Positions 23,971 through 33,350 of a stretch of 64,000 nucleotides of DNA are shown here, piece after piece. This stretch comes from Saccharospirillum alexandrii_A (GTDB lineage Bacteria; Pseudomonadota; Gammaproteobacteria; Pseudomonadales; Natronospirillaceae). Both the position numbers and the translations under genes were made by a program. The notes below the pieces were generated by a model. The model searched no databases. It had not been told where the DNA came from and was given only the letters and a program-made list of their open reading frames with translations. Where the stretch lies: NCBI RefSeq assembly GCF_043641555.1, contig NZ_JBHZRJ010000004.1, positions 62,001 through 126,000 of the forward strand, written 5' to 3'. The number at the start of each line of letters is the position of its first letter. Position 1 is the first letter of the stretch.

Positions 23971-25828
23971 GCTGACCTCGCGCAAAGCGTTGCAGGGCCA
24001 GCGACTGGGCGCGTTTGATGGTGGCGAAGGCGTCTTTAAGGTGTGCCCGGGTCAGTGAACTGAGGGTATCCGGGTCAACAAAGCTGGTGGGTTCTTCGCC
24101 ATTGGCCAGGGCATTGCTCTGCCCTTCAATGCGCAGGTGCGCGATCAGGGACCAGGCTTCGATCAGGCTTTCGGCCAGCTCGCTGTCGATCGTTCCGGCG
24201 GCTTTTACCGCCAGCAGCCGCTCTTGGGTGTTGGCCACAGTCACACCCGAAGCCAGGGCGTAGACCCGGGCCAGGTCGTTCACCAGCGCGACGCCGCGGT
24301 GTTTCAGGTCCAATGCGTCTTCCTGTTCACCGCTGCTTTTCAATACGAACTGGCGGAAAAAACCCAGCGGCGGGCGGCTGCGCACGGCGGTTTGGGTAAG
24401 CATGGCAAGGAAGATGTCGGCCTTAGGGGTACGCTTCGCCAGATGCGCCTGTATCGGATCGAGCAGGCTGGCATCGCCATCGATAACACGTACGTCGAAG
24501 AAGATGCTGCTGTTGAGCAGGGCCTCGGGGGTGGGCTGGTCGATCCAGTCATCGAAGGCGGCTTGCCAGCCGGCGACGCTGCGCCGCCATTTGGGGTTGC
24601 GCGCCATGATGTCGCCCGGGCACAGCACGTAGCCGCAGCGGTCGAGCGCGACACAGACCCAGTCAGACAGGGCCGCAAAATAATCGGCCTCTTCCGGTGT
24701 CGGTTCACGCGCCAGAATCAGAGCGTTGTCCTGATCGGAGGCGAAAGTCTGGTCCATGCGGGCCTGGGAACCGAACGCCAGCCAGGCAAACCGCATCGGT
24801 GCCTCGCCCACTTCCAGCTTGGCCAGGCGCAGGCATTGCTGTACGAAGGCATCGCCGATGGCCGCCAGTATGTGGCCCATCTCGTAGGGGCTGGTGTCTA
24901 CCTGCACCCAGTTGTGTATCAGCCGCGGAATGCGGTGGCGCAATTCGGCCAGGGCGTCGAGCGATGACTGACGCTGAATGTCGTTGATCAGGTACAGCGG
25001 CGACACCTGCTGGGCACGAACCAGGTCGGTGGCGGAGATCATGCCGACCGGCTTGCCTTTTTCCATGACCGGCAGGTGATGGATTTGCTGCTGGGTCATC
25101 AGTTTCTGGGCATCGAACAGGGGAGCGTCGACATCGATGGTCGAGGGTTCGTCAGTGGCGATGCCCGACACCGGCAGGGTCAGGTCCATGCCTTCGGCCA
25201 CGGCGCGGTTGCGCAAATCCCGGTCGGTGACGATGCCGGCCAGGGTGTCGCCGTTCATCAGCAACAGAGACGAAACCCGGTGCTCGCGCATAATGCCGGC
25301 GGCGGCTTTGATGCTGATGTCGCTCTGGCCGATCACCGGCCCCAGGTGCGCAAATTGCCGTACCGACTGGTTCAGGGGCTGCTCGAAGCGGGGCTGCACA
25401 TCGCGGTCGAGCAGCATCCGGTTCTGGCGGTGGCGCTGCTCGCTGATCTGCTGAAAGAACTGGCGCATTGGCTGGTAGCGTTCGCACAGGGCGGTGAAAT
25501 CGTCACTCGACAGTTTGAACACCAGGGCATCTTCAATGGCGAACACCCGAATGCCGCCGGTGTTGCCTTCGAGCAGAGTGTTGACGCCGAAAATCTCGTG
25601 TTCGCCCAACCGGTCGATCAGTTCATCGTGCTGGGTGCGCAGTTCGAAGGCGCCGGTACGAATCAGGTACAGAAATCCGGTCAGGGTGAGCGCTGATTGC
25701 TGTGCCCGGGGTACGTAGTCGATGCTCAGCCGTCGGGCGACTTCTGAACGCTCTTCGGCCGAGAGTGCCGAAAACGGCAGAGTCCGGGCCAGGAATTCCA
25801 CTACGTCGTGCAAATCATCGCTGTTCAT
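23963..25828 (-). CDS. Cyclic-nucleotide-binding/CBS/DUF294 nucleotidyltransferase-like protein
   Basis: A 621-residue multi-domain signalling protein. Order: an N-terminal cyclic-nucleotide-binding-like domain (about 15-130), a CBS pair (about 160-280, with DTLAGIVTDRDLRNRAVAEG and GKPVGMISATDL), a DUF294 nucleotidyltransferase-like domain (about 300-440, with FGSQARMDQTFASDQDNALI resembling the GlnD GSxxR...DxD site) and a DUF294 C-terminal helical domain. Such proteins may sense adenylates or cyclic nucleotides and modify a partner. The start follows AGAGGATGAACG. The exonuclease gene overlaps its end. Confidence 0.9.
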   Translation of the reverse strand: MNSDDLHDVVEFLARTLPFSALSAEERSEVARRLSIDYVPRAQQSALTLTGFLYLIRTGAFELRTQHDELIDRLGEHEIFGVNTLLEGNTGGIRVFAIEDALVFKLSSDDFTALCERYQPMRQFFQQISEQRHRQNRMLLDRDVQPRFEQPLNQSVRQFAHLGPVIGQSDISIKAAAGIMREHRVSSLLLMNGDTLAGIVTDRDLRNRAVAEGMDLTLPVSGIATDEPSTIDVDAPLFDAQKLMTQQQIHHLPVMEKGKPVGMISATDLVRAQQVSPLYLINDIQRQSSLDALAELRHRIPRLIHNWVQVDTSPYEMGHILAAIGDAFVQQCLRLAKLEVGEAPMRFAWLAFGSQARMDQTFASDQDNALILAREPTPEEADYFAALSDWVCVALDRCGYVLCPGDIMARNPKWRRSVAGWQAAFDDWIDQPTPEALLNSSIFFDVRVIDGDASLLDPIQAHLAKRTPKADIFLAMLTQTAVRSRPPLGFFRQFVLKSSGEQEDALDLKHRGVALVNDLARVYALASGVTVANTQERLLAVKAAGTIDSELAESLIEAWSLIAHLRIEGQSNALANGEEPTSFVDPDTLSSLTRAHLKDAFATIKRAQSLALQRFARGQLG

Positions 25829-25985
25829 CGTTCATCCTCTGCCTGGGCGGCTCGTGTGCTCCTGCAATCTACCATGGCTGCGACGGTTTTTCCCGGTCTT
25901 CGGCGGCGACCCGGCAGTGATGCCATCCGCTCGTAACAATGGGCCCTTAAGCTGCGTATTTTATCCATCAAGGCAGGGGAAGGGT

Positions 25986-26945
25986 ATGTCATTCACTACA
26001 TCGATCACTGCAGGCGCGCCACGTTATGTGTGCCGGGCGCTGGGGTTGCTGGCGCTCGGTTTTATGGCCGGGCCAGTACTCGCCGGTACCTTGAAGATCT
26101 CGACGCTCTATCCGCCGGGTTCAGCCCCGGTGCGCAGCCTGACCGAGCTGTCCGCCGAGCTTGAAAGCGCGACCAGCGGCGCCCTGACGCTAAAGGTCTA
26201 CCCGGGCGGGGTGATGGGGGATGATGCGACGGTAATGCGCAAACTGCGCATCGGGCAATTGCAGGGTGCTCTGGTCAGTAGCAGCACGCTGGAAGCACTG
26301 GAGGTGGAGATTAGCGATCTCAGCCAGCCGTTTCAGTTCGACAACCTCGGTGATGTACACCAGGCCCGGGAGACGTTCGACGCAACCATGCGCGAGCGAC
26401 TGGCCGAGCGCGGCTGGTATGGCTTCGGCCCGCTCGACGGAGGCTTTTCCTACGTCATGTCGCAGCAACCGGTGGCGGACTTGGCCGGGTTGAGGGCCAG
26501 CAAGCTCTGGCTCCCCAATACCGATGCCATTCGCGAGCTCAGCCAGCAAATCCGTGTGGATTATCAGGTACTGGGCATTGCCGATGTGCTGCCGGCCCTG
26601 GAAACCGGGGCACTCGATACCCTGGTCGCGCCGCCCAGTGCCGCCCTGACGCTGAACTGGCACAGCCGGGTTGGCTACTTGACCGACCAGCCCGTTGTGT
26701 ACACCTGGGGGATGCTGGTGCTGCCCGAACGCAGCCTGGCCCGGCTAACGGCCGACCAGCAAGCTGCCGCGCATCGGGTGCTGACGCTTTGGGCCAGCCA
26801 GTTGGATGAGCAAATGCGGGACAGTAACCTTGCGGCGGACCAGGCGTTGCGCCAGCAACTGACCGAGGTGTCAATCGCGCCCCCCACCCTGAGCTCAATT
26901 CGAGCGGAATTAGGGCAATTCGAGCGCCCGGGTAACGGTTCGTAA
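25986..26945 (+). CDS. TRAP transporter solute-binding protein, DctP-like (orphan)
   Basis: A 319-residue periplasmic protein of the DctP family. The signal peptide ends at GFMAGPVLA, then GTLKISTLYPPGSAPVRSL. The family motifs GVMGDDATVMRKLRIGQLQGAL (around residue 75) and LPNTDAIRELSQQI are present. No DctQ or DctM membrane subunit adjoins, so it either serves a distant transporter or a sensory role. The ATG at 25986 has a strong GGGGAAGG site. A strong hairpin follows 150 bp after the stop. Confidence 0.85.
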   Translation: MSFTTSITAGAPRYVCRALGLLALGFMAGPVLAGTLKISTLYPPGSAPVRSLTELSAELESATSGALTLKVYPGGVMGDDATVMRKLRIGQLQGALVSSSTLEALEVEISDLSQPFQFDNLGDVHQARETFDATMRERLAERGWYGFGPLDGGFSYVMSQQPVADLAGLRASKLWLPNTDAIRELSQQIRVDYQVLGIADVLPALETGALDTLVAPPSAALTLNWHSRVGYLTDQPVVYTWGMLVLPERSLARLTADQQAAAHRVLTLWASQLDEQMRDSNLAADQALRQQLTEVSIAPPTLSSIRAELGQFERPGNGS

Positions 26946-27097
26946 CACGCGGTGTAGGATTGGGTAACATCAGACCGGGCTGTTTTGGCGTGCCCGGCTT
27001 CAGGAAGCGTTAGGGCACCAGCCCCGGGGTGCAGGCGTTCGCCTGTCAGTGGAACGCTGAAATTCACTGAATTTCAACAGCCTGCCAAGGAGGATAA

Positions 27098-27144
27098 CCG
27101 CTGGCAAAAAGCAGGCTGGTAACGGGTCTGCCTTTTGCCAGCGG
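27098..27144. terminator. Long hairpin terminator between convergent dctP-like and PA3496-family genes
   Basis: CCGCTGGCAAAAAGCAG at the left pairs with CTGCCTTTTGCCAGCGG at the right, about 16 bp of stem with a loop of about 13 bases and A/T runs inside the stem that serve either direction. A smaller hairpin TGAAATT/AATTTCA precedes it near 27057. Confidence 0.7.
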
Positions 27145-27183
27145 CTGTTTCAGACCGGTGTTGCCGGTGTGAACCCAGATCGC

Positions 27184-27375
27184 TCAGAACAACTCCAGAT
27201 CCAGATCGTCCAGGTCTTTGCGCAGCCGTTGCTGTTCCATATGATCTTCGATGGCGCGGCGTGCGGCCAAGCGGCGATGATTATTGGAACGCTTGTTCTC
27301 GCTGGATTCAGTGGGCTTATGCAACTGATCGTCTTCAATATTAGCCAGTTCAAGATCGAACAGATTGACCGACAT
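27184..27375 (-). CDS. PA3496-family small protein
   Basis: A 63-residue charged protein. The C-terminal half RRLAARRAIEDHMEQQRLRK followed by DLDDLDLELF matches the PA3496 family of Pseudomonas and relatives, sometimes labelled envelope integrity protein, whose function is not settled. There is no signal peptide or membrane segment. The start follows AAGGAGCTCAATTT. It lies between the terminator and the 267-bp gap before the GGDEF-EAL gene, on the same strand as that gene. Confidence 0.7.
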   Translation of the reverse strand: MSVNLFDLELANIEDDQLHKPTESSENKRSNNHRRLAARRAIEDHMEQQRLRKDLDDLDLELF

Positions 27376-27642
27376 AAATTGAGCTCCTTAGGGCGACTGC
27401 CGTTTTCTTATTGTTGATCGTAATGGAAACAAGGGTGTGGTTTCGGATAGTGTCCGTTTCGGGAAAGGCCTGATGACACCAAACCGGGCGCCATATTATC
27501 CGCTTCGTATGGCAATTCAGTGACGCCAGTCAATGTCTTCATCGAACAGGGAACGACCCGCTACCGAGCCTTGCCTATGCAGTTTGTATGCCCATATTGG
27601 TATGGTATTTTAAGCCCAAAAGATCGCATTGGGCTGAAAGGC

Positions 27643-30372
27643 TCAATGCACCTGAATGGGCGAGGCCGCCAGGTGCATCTGGTGGCGTTGCTTCACCAGC
27701 GCCAGCAGGGTGTCGGCGTTCATCGACTGGCTAACCAGCCCGCCCTGGGCGATGTCACACTCCAGTTTCTTCAACAAGCGCAGTTGGGCCGGTTGCTCGA
27801 CCGGGCTGGCGATAACCGCCAGGTTCAGACTGTGCGCCATCTCGATCACCGCCTTGAGCACCGGCTGCTGGCCTTTGGAGACGGCCTCCCGCACCAGGCC
27901 CGGTGCGAGGCTCAGCGCATTAACGGGCAGGTACTTCAAATGGCTCAGCGACGACTGGCCGGCGCCGAAGTCACCCAGCACCAGCCTCACCCCCAGCGTT
28001 GACAGGCGGTCGAGCACGCCGCGCACATGGGCGACGTCGGCCATCAACTGGCTTTCCGTGATCACCAGTTCCAGTGCATCGCTGGCCAGCCCGGTACTGG
28101 AGAGCACGGCGCTGATCTGGTCGACAAAACCCTCATCGTCGAGCTGGTTGCTCGCCAGTCGCAGCGACAGACGCACTGTTTCACAACCTTCGCGCTGCCA
28201 GCGCACTGCCTCAGTGCAGCTGCGTTGCAAAAACCAGTGCTGCAAGTCCGGACCCAGGCCGACGGTGTGAGCCATCGACAACAACACGTCCGACTCCAGT
28301 CGGCCGTAGACTGAGTGATGCCAGCTAACGCGTGCATCCACCCCCTCCAGCTGGCCGTTCGCCAGGCGGGTACGCGGCCAAAAATCGAGATGCAGCACCT
28401 GTCCGTCGAGCGCCTGCCTGAATTCACGGGCCCAGGCATCCCCCAGCTGCGGCAACCCGGGTGGGTAAGCCGCGTGGTAATTGATGGTGTTGCCGCCGTT
28501 AGCGCTGGCCTGAATCATCGCCTGTTGCGACAGTGTCAGTAGGGTGTCGATGTTGTCGGACTGAACCCGGCACACCCCGATACTGGCCGTCACCGACACC
28601 ACCTGATCATCGACCAGCATCGGCCGCGCTACTTCCTGCAACAGGGTTTTCAGACAGTCTTCCAACATTGCCCGGTCGCCTTCGTATTCCAGGAACAAGC
28701 CAAACCGGTCGCCTCCGAGCCGCGCCACCCAGCGCAGCGGATCATTCTGATTGGTCAGCCTGGCGGCGACATCGCGCAACAACTGATCACCGGTGTCGGT
28801 GCCAACGTGACGGTTCAGCGCCGCAAAGTCATCGAGGTTCAGAATGGCAATGGCATAGTGGTCTGGCAGCAGCGGATCGTGCCGGTGAAAGCCGGCCAGC
28901 AACTCCTGAAAAAAGCGCCGGTTGTAGACCCCGGTCAGCGCATCGTAGGCGTCTTTATCGGTGGGAATCAGGCCATTGTAACGCTGCGACAAATCCTGAC
29001 AGATGCCCAGATAGTGGCTGATGGTTCGGTCTTTGCTGCGCACCGCCGTGAGTGTCAGCAACACCTGAATACGGCGCGAGCCGCCCACTCTGATCACCAG
29101 GTCTCCGTGCCAGCGCCCGTTGTTGAGCAACGCCTTGGCGATGCATTGCGACTGATGGGTGGGCAGAATTGAAAACAGATCACGCCCCAGTAGCTGACTT
29201 TTCTGCATGCCCACGATCTGACTGAACATCCGGTTGGCCGTTTTGAAACGCTGGTCGCGACCCAGTACAAAAACACCATCAGAACTGTTGTTGAACAGCG
29301 AGGCTGACAAGCTGAGTTCTTCGCGCTGGCGCATGTCGGAGCTGATGTCGCGCCGGGTGCCGACCATGCGCACTGCCTGACCAGACTCGGTGCGTTCAAT
29401 CACCTTGCCGCTGTCTTCCAGCCACACCGGCTCGGCACCCTCATCGGTCACCAGGCGATAGCGGGCGTGGTAAAAATCGCTGCGCCGGGTCAGATGGGCC
29501 GACAGGGCGCGCTTGACCTGGCCTCGGTCATCCGGGTGAACCCGGGCAATCAGGTCGATGCTATCCTCCGTTTCTGTGTTCTGGCCAAAGAACCGATGCT
29601 GGTCGGAATGGTAAACGCGGCGGCCGGTGATGTCCCAGTCCCAGAAGCCAATACCACTGGCTGTCATGGCCAGGTTCATTTGCTCTTCGTGCTTGATCAG
29701 CGACTGGTTCACCTGCTTGCGCAACGCAACTTCTTCCTGCAGGCGTTCATTACTCTGGTGTAACGCCCGGGTACGTTCTTCAACCGTGGCTTCCAGGCTA
29801 TCGCGATTGCGCGCCAGTAACGCATTCAGGCGTTTGTTCACCAGCGCCCGACGCATGGCACGACGCGCCATCAAATGCCCCTGCCAGGCGCCCAGCAGCA
29901 CCATGCTCATCAGTGGCAGATGCACGTCGATCAGGGTTTCGGCCGGCAGCGGCGGGCCGACGAAGACGGGCAACACCATCACCGGTGCCCAGGCGGCCAG
30001 AAAGGCTCGCCACTGGGCATACAACGCGATGGCCGCCATACCGACATAGGCAATGGACAGTGTCAGGCAGAGCCCACCGTAATGTGCCTCGTAGCCCCAG
30101 ACCGACGATTGCAGTACCGTCAGAACAACAACGGCCGGCATCGCCCTGAACGCCGGGTACTGCGCCTGCCAGGCCAGTCCAAATCGGGACAACACCAGGC
30201 CCGCCGACGCCAGCAGTGCAATTAACCCGCCCACCAGCCACATATCGGGCCGCGCCGGGTGCACCGCAACACACACTAGCCCCATGGCCAGTGAAGACAC
30301 CCACAGCAAATTGCTGTGGCGCAACACCTGGCGCTGGCGTTCCTGACGAAATGAGTGGCTGGCCGACTGCAT
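27643..30372 (-). CDS. Membrane PAS-GGDEF-EAL protein with degenerate catalytic motifs
   Basis: A 909-residue inner-membrane protein. About six membrane helices (residues 20-190) lead into a coiled coil (NRDSLEATVEERTRALHQSN), two PAS domains, a GGDEF domain and an EAL domain. The GGDEF motif reads GGDRF, lacking the catalytic Glu. In the EAL domain the EAL motif reads EGV, DDFGTG reads GDFGAG, and the Lys and last Glu positions are replaced (NALSLAP, ASPVEQP). Both cyclase and phosphodiesterase activities are therefore probably lost, leaving a c-di-GMP binding or signal-relay role. The ATG at 30372 follows CAGGATTGAAC; upstream in-frame codons belong to the uvrD promoter region. Confidence 0.88.
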   Translation of the reverse strand: MQSASHSFRQERQRQVLRHSNLLWVSSLAMGLVCVAVHPARPDMWLVGGLIALLASAGLVLSRFGLAWQAQYPAFRAMPAVVVLTVLQSSVWGYEAHYGGLCLTLSIAYVGMAAIALYAQWRAFLAAWAPVMVLPVFVGPPLPAETLIDVHLPLMSMVLLGAWQGHLMARRAMRRALVNKRLNALLARNRDSLEATVEERTRALHQSNERLQEEVALRKQVNQSLIKHEEQMNLAMTASGIGFWDWDITGRRVYHSDQHRFFGQNTETEDSIDLIARVHPDDRGQVKRALSAHLTRRSDFYHARYRLVTDEGAEPVWLEDSGKVIERTESGQAVRMVGTRRDISSDMRQREELSLSASLFNNSSDGVFVLGRDQRFKTANRMFSQIVGMQKSQLLGRDLFSILPTHQSQCIAKALLNNGRWHGDLVIRVGGSRRIQVLLTLTAVRSKDRTISHYLGICQDLSQRYNGLIPTDKDAYDALTGVYNRRFFQELLAGFHRHDPLLPDHYAIAILNLDDFAALNRHVGTDTGDQLLRDVAARLTNQNDPLRWVARLGGDRFGLFLEYEGDRAMLEDCLKTLLQEVARPMLVDDQVVSVTASIGVCRVQSDNIDTLLTLSQQAMIQASANGGNTINYHAAYPPGLPQLGDAWAREFRQALDGQVLHLDFWPRTRLANGQLEGVDARVSWHHSVYGRLESDVLLSMAHTVGLGPDLQHWFLQRSCTEAVRWQREGCETVRLSLRLASNQLDDEGFVDQISAVLSSTGLASDALELVITESQLMADVAHVRGVLDRLSTLGVRLVLGDFGAGQSSLSHLKYLPVNALSLAPGLVREAVSKGQQPVLKAVIEMAHSLNLAVIASPVEQPAQLRLLKKLECDIAQGGLVSQSMNADTLLALVKQRHQMHLAASPIQVH

Positions 30373-30518
30373 GTTCAATCCTGACGGGTTTCCGCTGGAG
30401 TATAGACCAGCCATAGCGGTCCGCTGCGCGAAGTTAGCCAAACAGTCAGGAATTTCGACTAAAGGTTTATACGCCGCGCGCCCATCCACAAAGGCCAATC
30501 CCTTCTGGTACACTACCC

Positions 30519-30534
30519 CTGTTTTTTTGTACAG
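30519..30534 (+). promoter_or_regulatory. LexA (SOS) box of uvrD
   Basis: CTGTTTTTTTGTACAG fits the gammaproteobacterial LexA consensus CTGT-N8-ACAG. It lies 12 bp upstream of the uvrD ATG and just after a TACACT -10-like element, so bound LexA would cover the transcription start. Confidence 0.88.
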
Positions 30535-30545
30535 TGACCTTGCCG

Positions 30546-32711
30546 ATGAGCCTGAATGCCCTGCTAGACCAACTCAACCCCGAACAACGCCAGGCTGTGG
30601 AGAGCGATGCCCAGCATCTGCTGGTGCTGGCGGGTGCCGGCAGCGGCAAGACCCGGGTGCTGACGCACCGCATTGGCTGGCTGATAGCAGCCGGTTTGGC
30701 CTCGCCCTACAGCGTGCTGGCCGTCACCTTTACCAACAAGGCCGCCCGGGAAATGCGCGGCCGGGTTGAAGAGTTGCTGGAAACTCCCTCGAACACCCTG
30801 TGGATCGGCACCTTTCACGGCCTGGCGCACCGCTTGCTGAAACACCACAACAAGCTGGCCCACCTGCCCGATAACTTTCAGGTCATGGACAGCGATGATC
30901 AGTTGCGGCTGGTCAAACGCCTGATGGTCGATCTGGGCATCACGGATGAGCGGGTACAGCCCAAGCAGGTGCAGTGGTTCATCAACGGCCAGAAAGACGA
31001 AGGCATTCGCGCCGAGTACGTCCAGACCCATGGCGACTGGTTTCAGGAAACCCTGAAAAACATCTACCTGCGTTACGAAGAAATCTGCCAGCGCAGCGGC
31101 CTGGTCGACTTCGGCGAATTGCTGTTGCGCGCGCACGAACTCTGGCTCAACAACCCGGACTTGCTGGCCAACTACCAGCAGCGGTTTACCCACCTGCTGG
31201 TCGACGAGTTTCAGGACATCAACACCATTCAGTACGCCTGGCTGCGGGTACTGGCCGGCGACAAACTCAGTCTCACCATCGTCGGCGATGATGATCAGTC
31301 CATTTACGGCTGGCGCGGTGCCAAGGTCGAAACCATTCAGACCTTCAATCAGGATTTCCCCGGCACTCACATGGTAAGGCTGGAGCAAAACTACCGCTCC
31401 ACCGCCACCATTCTCGATGCCGCCAACGCCGTCATCGCCAACAACCCAGCCCGGCTTGGTAAAAGCCTCTGGACCGAAGGCGATCGCGGCGACCCGATTC
31501 GCCTGTATGCGGCCTTCAACGAACAGGACGAAGCCCGTTACGTTGCCGACGAAATCAACCGGCTGATGGAAAACGGCACCAACGCCAACACCATCGCCAT
31601 GCTCTACCGCTCCAACGCCCAGAGCCGGGTACTGGAAGAGGCGCTGATTCACAGCCAGATTCCTTACCGCATTTATGGCGGCCAGCGTTTCTATGAACGG
31701 CTGGAAGTCAAAAACGCCGTCGCCTATTTACGCCTGGTACTCAACCGCCAGGACGACGCAGCAATAGAACGCATCATCAACGTACCAACGCGCGGCATTG
31801 GCAACAAAACCATCGAAACCCTGCGCGTGCTGGCGCGTGACCAGGGCTTTTCATTGTGGGAAGCCTGCTTGTCGGCACTGGAAAATTCAGTATTGCCCAA
31901 GCGCGCTGCCAACGCCCTCGAAGACTTCATGCTGCTGATTGCCGACCTTGAGAGCATTGTTAGCGAAAAAGAAGAACTCGGGGACATGGTCAAAGACGTC
32001 ACCGCCGCTTCCGGGTTGATTGAACATCATGAAAAGGAAAAGGGCGAGAAAGGCCGGGCTCGCGTCGAAAACTTGCAGGAACTGGTCTCCGCCGCTCAAA
32101 GCTTCGCTGGCAATGACGAAGCCGACACCCCGGTTGCCCTGCTCGCACAATTTCTCGGCGAAGCCTCACTCGACGCTGGCGACAGCCAGGCCGATGAGTT
32201 CGAAGACAGTGTAAATCTGATGACACTGCACAGCGCCAAAGGCCTGGAATTCGACCATGTATTTCTGGTCGGCCTGGAAGAAGGGCTGTTCCCGCACAAG
32301 ATGTCGATGGACGACGCCTCCGGCCTGCAGGAAGAGCGACGACTGGCCTATGTAGGCATCACCCGCGCGCGGCAGATTCTCACCCTCACCTACGCCGAAA
32401 GCCGTCGCCTCTATGGCTCGGAAACCTTCAATTCTCTGTCACGATTTGTACGGGAAATTCCGCAGGAATTGCTGACCGAAGTGCGCTTGCGATCAACGGT
32501 CAGCCGGCCGGTTAATTTCGGCCTGCAACAAGACATGGCCATGGACGATGCCGGCTTCAGCCTCGGCCAGCGCGTGCTGCACCCCATGTTCGGCGAGGGC
32601 ACGTTAGTCAACGCCGAAGGCGGCGGAGCCCATGCCCGGGTACAAGTCTCTTTCGACGACGGCAGCGAACGTTGGCTGATGATGCAGTACGCCAAACTCG
32701 AAGCGATCTGA
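30546..32711 (+). CDS. uvrD: DNA helicase II UvrD
   Basis: A 721-residue SF1A helicase. Motif I AGAGSGKTRVLTHR (about residue 30), motif II LLVDEFQD (about residue 220), motif III DDDQSIYGWRGA, motif IV LEQNYRSTATIL and motif VI YVGITRARQILTLTYAESR are intact. The C-terminal Tudor-like segment HPMFGEGTLVNAEG, which contacts RNA polymerase, is present. UvrD unwinds DNA in nucleotide excision and mismatch repair. The ATG at 30546 matches the family start MSLNALLDQLNPEQRQAV; a GTG at 30534 lies inside the LexA box. The glycosylase gene follows after one base. Confidence 0.97.
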   Translation: MSLNALLDQLNPEQRQAVESDAQHLLVLAGAGSGKTRVLTHRIGWLIAAGLASPYSVLAVTFTNKAAREMRGRVEELLETPSNTLWIGTFHGLAHRLLKHHNKLAHLPDNFQVMDSDDQLRLVKRLMVDLGITDERVQPKQVQWFINGQKDEGIRAEYVQTHGDWFQETLKNIYLRYEEICQRSGLVDFGELLLRAHELWLNNPDLLANYQQRFTHLLVDEFQDINTIQYAWLRVLAGDKLSLTIVGDDDQSIYGWRGAKVETIQTFNQDFPGTHMVRLEQNYRSTATILDAANAVIANNPARLGKSLWTEGDRGDPIRLYAAFNEQDEARYVADEINRLMENGTNANTIAMLYRSNAQSRVLEEALIHSQIPYRIYGGQRFYERLEVKNAVAYLRLVLNRQDDAAIERIINVPTRGIGNKTIETLRVLARDQGFSLWEACLSALENSVLPKRAANALEDFMLLIADLESIVSEKEELGDMVKDVTAASGLIEHHEKEKGEKGRARVENLQELVSAAQSFAGNDEADTPVALLAQFLGEASLDAGDSQADEFEDSVNLMTLHSAKGLEFDHVFLVGLEEGLFPHKMSMDDASGLQEERRLAYVGITRARQILTLTYAESRRLYGSETFNSLSRFVREIPQELLTEVRLRSTVSRPVNFGLQQDMAMDDAGFSLGQRVLHPMFGEGTLVNAEGGGAHARVQVSFDDGSERWLMMQYAKLEAI

Positions 32712-32712
32712 G

Positions 32713-33228
32713 ATGACCGGTGTCACCATCAACAGCTTTGCCCCGGTTGAACCGACACAGGCCAGAGTGCTTATCATTGGTTCAATGCCGGGCAAGGCAT
32801 CGCTAAACGCCCACCAGTATTATGCCCACTCACGCAACGCCTTCTGGCCAATACTCGGCCACTGGCTGGGCTTTGATGCAACACTACCCTACGAGCAACG
32901 GCTGACTCACCTGACCCACCATCACATCGGTTTATGGGATGCCCTCTACCAGTGCGAACGGCCATCAAGCCTCGATGCGGACATCGTAAAAACCAGTATC
33001 GTCCCGAATGATTTTGCCGCCTGGTTTGCCCGCCACCCGAACACACAGGCGGTACTGTGCAATGGCACAGCAGCGTACGATAACTATCGCAAGAAAGTCC
33101 TGCCAACACTGAGCACCACAGACCAGACCCTGCCTCTACACAAATTACCCTCAACCAGCCCGGCACACGCCAGCCTCAGTTTTGAACAAAAGAAAGACCA
33201 GTGGCGGATACTACTCGACTATTTATAA
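32713..33228 (+). CDS. Hypoxanthine-DNA glycosylase (UDG superfamily, DNA-deoxyinosine type)
   Basis: A 171-residue member of the HDG (UDG family 6) group. Signatures are VLIIGSMPGKASLNAHQYYA (about residues 19-38) with the HSRNAFWPILG motif, and the C-terminal LPSTSPAHASLSFEQK loop. These enzymes excise hypoxanthine, and sometimes uracil, from DNA after deamination. It begins one base after uvrD, so it is read from the LexA-controlled promoter and should be SOS-induced. The convergent ppk1 gene follows after 122 bp. Confidence 0.9.
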   Translation: MTGVTINSFAPVEPTQARVLIIGSMPGKASLNAHQYYAHSRNAFWPILGHWLGFDATLPYEQRLTHLTHHHIGLWDALYQCERPSSLDADIVKTSIVPNDFAAWFARHPNTQAVLCNGTAAYDNYRKKVLPTLSTTDQTLPLHKLPSTSPAHASLSFEQKKDQWRILLDYL

Positions 33229-33259
33229 ACCCAAGTTTCGGAGTGTGGTTCACTTCTAT

Positions 33260-33306
33260 GGCATTGGCCCGCACCGGATACCGGGTATGCCTCTGTGGCT
33301 GGCACG
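33260..33306. repeat. Degenerate remnant of the palindromic element family
   Basis: GGCATTGGCCCGCACCGG recurs almost identically beside copy 1 (GGCATTGGCCCGTGCC), and GTGGCTGGCACG at the right end is the complement of CGTGCCAGCCAC there. The core is missing, so this looks like a copy collapsed by internal deletion between convergent genes. Confidence 0.5.
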
Positions 33307-33350
33307 ATCTCAGAGCTACCAAGTAAACTAAGCCACAGAACCAGACCGGC

